Of a stretch of 64,000 nucleotides of DNA, positions 40,401-64,000 are shown one piece after another. The position numbers and the translations under genes are program-made. Location of the stretch: positions 310,001 to 374,000 of the forward strand of contig WBMV01007499.1 of the NCBI GenBank assembly GCA_013396655.1, written 5' to 3'. Position 1 is the stretch's first letter; every line of letters begins with the position of its first letter. Below the pieces are notes generated by a model that saw nothing but the letters and a program-made list of their open reading frames with translations, was not told where the DNA came from and made no database searches. The stretch comes from Campylorhamphus procurvoides. Its lineage: Eukaryota > Chordata > Aves > Passeriformes > Dendrocolaptidae.

Positions 40401-43400
40401 TCGAAAATTACATCATCTGTTTGGGAATCTTCCCTGTGAAAATGATAGAAATTCTCAGATTCCCTCCCCTCTCCCCAGAATAGGGTCTCTGCCAGTTGTC
40501 TTCTATTTCCTGAAGTCAGATAAACATATCAACTCATTGGGGAATGAATTAGTGTTAGAATTTAAATGTTCTTTGCTCAAAGATCCAGATTTGATGTGAT
40601 TTGCGGCATGCATTGTGATTTTACTGCTTGATTCCCCAAACACTTTGTGTGTTTACAAAAAAGTACTACTCTGCTATACCTGCAATTTGAAAAACCTACT
40701 TTTTATGTGTCTGAGTTACTAGCTCTCATTTATTAACTGTGTAAATACCCAGATAAGACAAAGAAGCAAAATTTCACAAACCAAAATGCTTGGGGAAAGA
40801 TTCAGCAGTTAAAGGATTGTGAATCTCTTTCAATTCTGTCTTCACCTGCTGCAGTTCTCTCTGGGATACCTGCACTAATTTTGTTTCATTGTCTATGCTG
40901 CTTCGCAGGGTGCCAATTAATAACTGTTGTGCCTGTCAATGAGCCGTATTGGCTGGTAGAAAATTGGGCTAGGTATGCTCTGGGATTGCCTTTGGTCATG
41001 GGCACAGCCCAGAGCTCAGCTTGGCTGCTCTGGTTTCCCTTGTGATCACAACCATTTGAGGCCAGAGAATTTGATTTGGGTCCACCCTCAGGCTTATTTT
41101 TTTCCCCAAATGATTCAGGCAACTTAAAGATGACTTGATGTTCATGGGAAAGAGGCAGGCTGTCCTTGGTGATACTGTAACAAGAGGACACAAAGTGGTG
41201 GCTGGGTTATGCACAAGCTGCTGCCACAGCCCTGGGCTGGGCTGGGGCTCAGTCCTGCTGCCTGCCACTGGAGTGAGCCCCAGGATCTGAAGTACTTGTT
41301 CACACCTTGCACTGCAAATAGTGTTGGTGTTTTGGACTTGTTTTTTTGCTGTTGTTGTTGCTGGTTTTGTTCGGGTTTTGTTTGTTTTTTTGGGGGGTGT
41401 TTGGTTGTTTCTTTTAAATAAACAGCTTTAGAAATTCTTCTGTGCAGCTTTTTCATCAGTATTTTCAATTTAGCACTGACAGTTTTTAGTTTTTCACAGT
41501 CAAAGAGGAACCTTGTCCCTCCTTTCTTTCCTGTCTCAAACAAGGAACACCCAATTGTTTTCGTCTTTGTGGTAAAATTATAAGCCATTATTGCTGGCTT
41601 TCAGGTGTATTCATTTTAATGACTCTCAAACACAATAAACACCTGCAGATGACTGCCCAAATGTAGGACAGGATGAGGTATTGATCCAGAACAGCTTGGA
41701 AAGGCGGCACCAAGGTTCTCCTCCCACCCACACCTTTCTCTTCCTCCCTGACACCAGGGTTATGATGATCTTTCACATCTCTTGAAGATGAGAATCCTTA
41801 AATTTGTGACTCTCAAACTCAGTGGGAGAACTAAGTGGGAAAGCAGATTTCTGCTATCATTGCCTGAAAGTTAGTGCTGGATCTTGTTTGCATTCAGCAC
41901 TACAGAATGTTCCAATGCCAGAAATCAGGTTACTACCTTGTAAGGTACCTCACTGGTAAGATAATCTTTTCCCCAGTGTCTTATGAAGTGGGTAGAAAGC
42001 AGGGTGGAAGGGGTGGATGGCATCTTTCTTTGAACTCATATTAGAGGTATGAGCTAATGGATAAAACTCACCTTGTGCTAACATCTTTAGTTTCCCTGGC
42101 CTCTGCTCAGGACAGCAGCAATATAGACTGCTAACTGAGCAACCTCAGAGAAGTTGACCCTGGCTGCTCTGGTTCTGCCTACTGGAAATATGTTTAAATC
42201 TGTATTTGATGCTTCAGTCCTGTTTTTACACATTTCTTGGTTGCAAGTTGAAGCAGAGAGGGAATAGAAGTTTCTCATTACAGTCAGATGGGTGACTGCA
42301 GTACCACCCATTCTGCAATCTGCTTTTGGACAGCTACAATGCAGGTGGTCTATGAACCACATCAGCTGATGTACAAATAAGAGACACAGGCTAGCTGTGC
42401 ACACAGATTATACCCTACTTATCCCCCTCTCCAATTATGATTTGCAGAACACCTGCAGCAAAGGCTTCAGAGAAGGATTATCTGTCTACTTCTCGTTAGG
42501 CCTATAGTGCAGAAAAAACAGCAGCCTACCCAGGCAGGGTGGCAATTCCAAGCACATCCTTGGGTTGAAAGCCTCAGGATGAAGATGAATCTGAGGAGGG
42601 TGTTTGCTGGCTTGGTGAGTTTTTCCACCAGGTCAGTGAGCTCATCCAGCTTGCGTACGAGTGCTCTTGCTGACATGAAGGATGGGGTGGGTGGAGGAAT
42701 CATCATCATCCTTTCCAGTATACTAGCTGAAGTCCATTGTAGAGTCTCAGGCACATTGGCACATGCCTTTTGGGGAACATTTAGTGGGTCCAGTCCAGAA
42801 AGTGAGGCACCAGGAAAATGTGAATGACCAGCTGGTTAGGGAATGCCATTATCACCTGAAATGCAGTTAGGTATTACAAATGGCATAGATGCTCAAATCC
42901 TTTTGAGGATCAGGGTCTCTGTGCATAATGTAATTATCTGAATGTCTGAAGTACAGCTTCTTTGCTCCTCTTTTAATAAAAGTGGAAATTTAAATGCAAA
43001 ACTTCTGTTAAGGCACATTAAGCTTTAAGACTTGAATACAACAATCAGCTCATTCAGGCTCTGCTTTCCACAGCTTTTCTCACTTAGCCAGATGACACAT
43101 GCATGCTGTGTTTTAGATCTGAGCTCTGCCCTCATTTACACCAGGAACCCTCATTAAATTCAGCTGAATTCATTGAATTTAACAGGATTGCCTGGTGTAA
43201 TTAATATTTTGAGGACAAATTTTGTCCTTAGCTTTAATGCTTTAACATCATATAGAGCATTTAGATGCATAACTGGCAGAATTCAGGGAAATCAAACACT
43301 TAACTTGTATATACATTAAATCCAAAGCATGAAGTGACATTGACAGTCTTTCTGTATTTCATAAACAGTTAACAATTTGCATACATCCAGCAGTGATAAT

Positions 43401-43961
43401 ATGCCTTTGCATTTAAATTTTAATTATTCTGCAAGTCTACCAGGATGTCACTTGTTTAATGGCTCACTGAGCTTAGAGGTCACCCAGTCCAAGTCTCCTC
43501 TAATGGCATTTTTATCTGAGTAAAAGCTTCTACTAATAAGAACACAGCAAACATACTGAAGTGAGACCTATGTAGTAGTACACATGCATTAGAATGTAGA
43601 CAAACTTGGAGAAGAGGGGATTATGTTTTCAGTGTGTTTCTTTTTTAACGGTTATTTGACTAAGATAATAAATTTTGACTCTCTGCTGATCAGAACACAG
43701 GCTGTCATTTACATGTGCAGTATCAGGCACTACAGAATCAAAAAAGGAAGCATTTTGCCCCTTGACTGTACAGAGGCAAGTGGCTTCAGCATGCTAGATA
43801 ATGAGGGATCATGCTACTTTCACTTAGTATTGGAACAGACAAATGAAGCTTCCTGAAAGTGCAGAAGATAGTCCAACAATATAACATGGCACTTCAGCTA
43901 AATGCATGTGAGTCTCTGTTGTATTATTTTACATGTCAGTGTAAAAAAATTCAACTGCAAT
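37407..43961. other. ADI1-TRAPPC12 intergenic stretch
   Basis: Unique AT-rich sequence without a recognised gene. One region, 42467-42827, has overlapping open frames on both strands; the minus-strand frame has coding-like codon choice but matches nothing I know. Confidence 0.5.
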
Positions 43962-44232
43962 GACAGGATAGTTTGGGTTGGAAAGGATCTTTGAAGATCA
44001 TCTAGTCCAACCCCCTCCCATGGGCAGGGAACCTTCCCTAGACCAGATTGCTCAAAGCCCCATTCAGCCTGGTCTTGAACATCTCTCCAGGGATGGGGAG
44101 TCTCCAACCTCTCAGGAAACCTCTCTCTGTGCCGCACCAACCTTATCGTGAAGAAGGATTTCCTTATGTCCAAACTAAACCTACCCTCTTTTAGTTTAAA
44201 ACTGTTGTCCTATCACTACATGCCCTGGTAAC
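43962..44232 (-). repeat. CR1 LINE 3' fragment, reverse orientation
   Basis: Forward reading starts gatagtttgggttggaaagg, includes atcatctagtccaaccccct, and ends in the tcctatcactacatgccctg block. All are reverse complements of CR1 3' UTR/ORF2 end features. Confidence 0.9.
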
Positions 44233-46243
44233 TTGTTTAGGGCTCTCAGATTCTTTGAGAACAATGCTAGTCACATACCAGGATTTCTTTTTATCTCCTA
44301 AGAAACCCCATGCCCAAGAAAAGTGACCTGTGCTGTAGAAAACATACTACTACTAATAAATACAGTAACACACTTGATCAGATTAACAGCTATAACATGA
44401 AAACTACAGTGATTTCAACTGTTACAACATAAATGAAGAATTTATCCAATTACTGTTAAACCTTGTCTAAAATCATAGCAGTATTTAAAACAAATGTAAA
44501 ACTGCATAAACAATAATGCAAATATAACTACTTTAATCTGCTATTTTAATACTCATTGAAATTATGTAAATGGTGTTTCAACCCAGCTGAAGCTGGTGGT
44601 GCTGAATATTTCATTTTTTAGTTTAGTAGTGGTACCCAGGACAAGTCTAACCAGGTGCTGCACAAGTTTAACTCAGATCCAGCTGTGGAACCTAGAGGCC
44701 AAGCCAGAAACAGAAACACTGATTTCATATTTTTTTCAGCTGACTGATACATAACTAGGTGTTGTCTCAGTGTAGAAATACGACTTGTAAAACATAAATA
44801 TCCTGTAAAAATGGAGCAAATTCTGTTTCTGTATTAGTTGTTGGCTTATATCTTTTGTGGCAACCAGTGATTTTGAAGCACCATTATTTCTCTGCATACC
44901 TGGATTGCAGAAGTTTTCAAACAACCTGATTTTTGAGGACAACTGTTTGGCCCCTGTACAGAATCTCCAGATGGACCAGCATAAAAATGAATTATTGGTT
45001 ACTTAAAAATACAGGTGGGGGTATTTAAAGAGAGTGAGAATTAATTGATGGATGTGGTATTAAAAACCACACTTAGAGAATTGTCCCATGGCAGTGATTT
45101 ATGACAAGAGGCTACTCCAATTGCTAAACATTAAATCTCAAAACAATAAAACTCCCAAATGGACAGATGTATATATTGTATTCATGTACAAGGAATGGGA
45201 GTATCTGGACTGAATCTTTACAACAGAGATGGAGAAATGTGGGCAGAGATATGAAATACGCGGAGACCATGGTCGCACTGTGATTCTAAAGATCCGTGAT
45301 CCAAGGAATGCTAAAATCAGTGTATGCAAATACTGTTGCATCACAGATAACTGCCTTGTGTCCCGCACCCCATTTGCTTCCACTCTGTGTGGTGTAACCC
45401 TTAGATACCTCTGCCTCACGCTCTGCATCATTTTCCCTGGGAAATACTTTGTGCACAGTGTTTTTGTTTGATGGTGGAAAAGCAGAGGAACTGAGCTGAA
45501 ATGGGTTGCATTTCTGCTCTAACTGGCAGTGCTCCTTTCTCTACCCAGAAAAATGTCATTGGAGCAGCTTTCCAGAATCCATATGTTTTAATGTGAAAGA
45601 CTTAATTGCAACACAAAACCAAAGAAGTATCAGGAGACCATTTACTGTAGTCCCTCATACTGTGGCAATCTGATACTGTGTGAGACTGTATGACTCCCTC
45701 ACATGGTTTCTGGACACGGTCCTGGGCAACCCTGCTACTGGGAGCTTGGACCAGATGACCTCCAGCAGTTCATTCCAACCTCAGCCACGCTGTGACTCTG
45801 GCTGATGGTTATCAAGCAACCTCCTCTGAGAGGTGTGCACACACGAAGGTGCAATACTCAGGAGTCTGATGGGGACAAAAAGAGACACACACAGTAGAAG
45901 CAAGCGAAGACAAGTGCATTCATAATTTCCTTTCTGTAATACACATACTGATATTCTGTCAGTAACTCTTAGCTGATGAAATTAGCTCATGTGATTTGCT
46001 CACTAACTACTGAAAAATCATCAAGACAATATAAGGTCAAATTCAGTTTTTCTTACAAAAGAACCTTGAGTACCTGACTATATATATGTATATATAGTGC
46101 ACCATAGTGAAGAATAACTGAGCAGTAATAGACTTGCAGGGACGAATATGGCTCTAGGTCAGCACAAAGTCTTCACAATGACAGGCCCGTTAGAGACAAC
46201 AGATTCTGTAGTAATGCCACTGAATATTCATAATTGAATAGAT
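44233..46243. other. Intergenic stretch downstream of TRAPPC12
   Basis: AT-rich, with only the short CR1 remnant noted at 45.7-45.8 kb. No exon recognised. Confidence 0.45.
45700..45800 (+). repeat. Short old CR1 3' fragment
   Basis: Diverged 3' end: gcttggaccagatgacctcc followed by attccaacctcag and a degenerate tail. Confidence 0.65.
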
Positions 46244-46249
46244 TTTATT
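46244..46249 (-). promoter_or_regulatory. TRAPPC12: TRAPPC12 polyadenylation signal
   Basis: AATAAA on the minus strand, 75 nt past the stop codon. Confidence 0.8.
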
Positions 46250-46324
46250 TCACATTTACACATTAGCAAGAGTATATACAATTTAAAAAGTCAGCTTAGC
46301 TGGAAAAAATTAGTTGAAAATTAT

Positions 46325-61154
<14,830 letters not shown>

Positions 61155-64000
61155 CTGCAAAATAAGAGCAGCTTGTGAATTTGCACAAATAAATTAGAGG
61201 TTCTTTCTTGCCATCAATTATTGGTCCCATGAATTACGATTTTGAAAGGTCCCTCTCGTTAACACCATGGGTTTTAGACTAGAATTTCTAATTCTCAGAC
61301 ATGCTGCAGCATCAGAGAATTCTGCATTTGTCTGAGGGAACTGCTCAAGCGGCTCTGGGTACCAAGCACAATGCAACAATGCAGAGCAATAGACAGCCAC
61401 TCAGCTTTCAGCTCAGGCCAAATATTAAAGATCAAAATAAGCCGTGCATTTTCCAACATCAGAACAAAAGGTGCATAAAAGGATCCAAGTGTTAATGAGC
61501 ATCAGTTTAAAAACACATAATCTACAGAAATAAATTTGATAAATTAAAAAAATAAACATAGCTAGAATGTAATTTCAGAGCCAAAACATGTGGAGTGAGA
61601 AATGTCTGAGTCTGGGACTGTTTGTGCTTGCCTCTGGCTTAGAGATATGCTGGAAAAAAATCTGCCAAGCCTGCCTGCTCTCTCCATGCTCCTGGAGCTT
61701 GCAGGCATTAAAAGCTGCAACAGCGGATTTCTCCCTCTCACTTTGCAGACAGACTCCTGATGTTATAAGAGAATGGTTCACACAGATCCTTATTTTGTCT
61801 CATGTTACAGTACCCTAGATCAATGCTAGAAATATTCCTCTAATCCTCAAAAATAAACATTAGGACTATTAATTTAGTACATGAGAAAAAGAAATGTGTC
61901 ACAGTCAATCAGCTGTCAAGGTCACTGTAATGATTTGAAGGGGGTGGGAGGGAAGGAAGAAGAGGCTATTTCAATGAAATTGTGAGAACTGAGACTACTC
62001 ATTTGTATCATTAATGTAGTCTCTGATGAAAGCCTGGCAGGTTACAGAAATAATTCTTTCAAGACACAAAAATGTCATTACAAATAAGAAGAGATGAAAT
62101 TACAAATAAGAAGAGGGGGTGAAATGTCTACTCCCCTTCTTAAAAAAGAAAACTCCTTCATTCCACTACAACAATAAACAAAAAAACCCCAACCTAAGAA
62201 TATACTCAAATTATGTTTGTCAAAAGAGGGCATAATGTGGGGTCCAACATTGAATCCAGTATTTCATCCACTGTGCCTTAAAATCATTCATTACTCCTAG
62301 CTTTTGTTTTAGAAATTGCCCTTTGACCACACATCACTAGTGCTACTAATGGCAAGGATGCTGCAAACCAGTAGCAAATAACTTTATGACACATTTCCTT
62401 TTTTCTTTCCCTGTGGGTGTGTGTAAAACCTGGACATAATTAAATAACTCCCCTTTATTATTCCACTTTAAACATCTTTTTTTGCAGGTCCATAGTTTGG
62501 TAAACACATTCATCTTTTTAGGACTTAGGTGACAACAAATTAGATCTTGATTCCTACACTGGATACATCTAGGTTACCTGTTAACAATCAGACAGCACCA
62601 GCTACAGTTCTCAAAAAAACGACTGCAAAGCAGGCGGGCCAGATGTCTTCAGTCTGTGATACAAACTGAACAGAACCTAATCTGGAAATTCCATAGCCCC
62701 GTGGGATGAGGCTTCTTAGCATGGCAGAAAGGGGTTAAAGAAAACCTGCAAAGCAGTAAACCAAACAAAAAACCCAACAGCAGTCGCTGTATGTTACTGA
62801 GATGCCCGAAACCCGCTCTGCAGGTCCATGCAGTCATGTTTCCAGACTAAGCACTTGCTTTTCTTTGTTATTCACCATTGCCATTCAATAGGCATCCTAT
62901 GCACTGTGATGCTGCAAAATTGGCATCTTATAGAATGCTTTACCAGGCAAGTGGTGCAATGTTAAATCCCTCAGCCTGCTGAAAAACAGGCAAATGAGGT
63001 GCTCTGTTGCCGAGTAGAGGAGATGTACATGGTAAATTGATTGGTGTCGCACCTTCTTACACCAGCAGCATGGAAATTACAGGCTAAGCATAATTCCCAT
63101 AATGAATTAGGGCTGTCTTCACATAAAGTTAATAAGGTTTGCTTCAGCTAGTCTCAGATGAAAGAAAGCAAACCCATTATCAGCCTCCTGGAGCTACAAA
63201 TGCAGTGAGGAAGCAGAGAGGGAGCAGACCTGGCTGACCTCTACAGACAGTAGCAGTCAACAGTCTCTGCAAAGGTCCCATGGGCTTGTTGGCAGTCTTA
63301 AACCTACAGGCAGCTGCACAGTAGACATGCAAAGATCCCTCCAAATTTTCTGCAGCCACATCCCTTGGTAACTACTAGCTGCTACTTTTTTAACTATGCC
63401 TCCTCCTGAGGCCATCTGAGCTCTGAAGCAGCAGCAGCAGAGAAGAAAAGCAAGGAGGCAGAAACGCATGAGTGAGGCAGACTGCAGGACACAGGATTAT
63501 GACACAGCTAGGGAAAGGTCCTTGTACCTTAAGGGGGGATGAACATCTCGGTTTTAAAGTGATAAAATGGAAAACGTGTGGGGGATAAGGACAATAATCT
63601 GATAGAAAGGGATAATAGGGAAAAGTAAGTATGAGAACACAGGCAAAAAGAATAGTAGATGCAAGAGAAAAGAACACAAACTCCTGCAGTGCTGTGGATA
63701 AATCTTCAATGTCAGATTCCCTTTTTCCTAACCTTTTTGAGAATAGTAAATGTATTCGACTGTATGTGCAAATATCTTAATGATATATGCTGCTCACATG
63801 TGTTCATGTTTTTAGGACATATATAGAACATATATTAAGTCAAGTACAGTAACTCATTAAAGCTGCTTTTGCATCCAGTCAAAATGAAGACCAGGCAGAA
63901 GAATAGTTCAGACAGCTCTGCACCCTTCCATATAGACACTGTTTTAAGGAATTGTTTATAATAATTTTTTTACTCTGGCACTAAGTCTACTTGCCCTCTT
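61155..64000 (-). other. TRAPPC12 intron continuing past the window edge
   Basis: No further TRAPPC12 exon found. The part around 62.88-63.22 kb is compositionally unusual with several TAAT cores and could be a conserved non-coding element. Confidence 0.4.

Noticed and set aside
43460..43510. Short stretch with gaggtcacccagtccaagtc resembling a repeat end
   Set aside because: Too short and diverged to assign to CR1 or another family.
45229..45471. 80-codon plus-strand frame beginning MEKCGQRYEIRG
   Set aside because: No recognisable family, no supporting splice sites or promoter. Its length is within chance for this window.
46080..46105. TATATATGTATATATA palindrome
   Set aside because: Simple AT repeat; symmetric by composition.
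61155..64000. Search for further upstream TRAPPC12 exons
   Set aside because: No frame with the expected sequence and AG/GT borders was found in this stretch.

Overview
The window is vertebrate nuclear DNA, almost certainly from a bird. It has intron-split genes with GT-AG junctions, CpG-island promoters and many chicken-repeat-1 (CR1) LINE fragments ending in the usual ATTCTATGATTCTAT-like tail. It also has one internally deleted class II endogenous retrovirus. Four genes can be recognised from their spliced products: RPS7 (minus), RNASEH1 (plus), ADI1 (plus) and the 3' part of TRAPPC12 (minus). This is the human 2p25.3 order TRAPPC12-ADI1-RNASEH1-RPS7, read in reverse. The species cannot be fixed; a neoavian or passerine genome is a guess.

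Layout. 1-9.67 kb: downstream of RPS7, no gene seen, one CR1 copy of about 2 kb (2.93-4.95 kb) carrying a nested CR1 fragment. 9.67-16.3 kb: RPS7, six coding exons, 194 residues. 16.1-16.85 kb: RPS7 CpG island. 19.6-25.93 kb: RNASEH1, eight coding exons, 297 residues, with a short upstream ORF whose stop overlaps the mitochondrial start codon. 27.53-28.81 kb: reverse CR1. 28.98-31.42 kb: endogenous retrovirus on the minus strand, about 420 bp from the ADI1 start codon and divergent from it. 31.64-36.15 kb: ADI1, four exons, 180 residues, with a CCCGT array in the 5' leader and a GC-rich hexanucleotide array in intron 1. 36.2-46.2 kb: intergenic with CR1 fragments. 46.24-64 kb: last five coding exons of TRAPPC12 (about 200 C-terminal residues, TPR region); the 5' part lies beyond the right edge.

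The genes are unrelated housekeeping functions: small ribosomal subunit assembly, RNA:DNA hybrid removal in mitochondria and nucleus, methionine salvage, and vesicle tethering. They are not an operon or a single pathway. I found no convincing undescribed system. The items most worth checking are the RNASEH1 dual-start/uORF arrangement with a bipartite NLS-like linker, the truncated retrovirus abutting the ADI1 promoter, the ADI1 intron-1 hexamer array, and an unassigned reading frame with coding-like codon choice near 42.5-42.75 kb.
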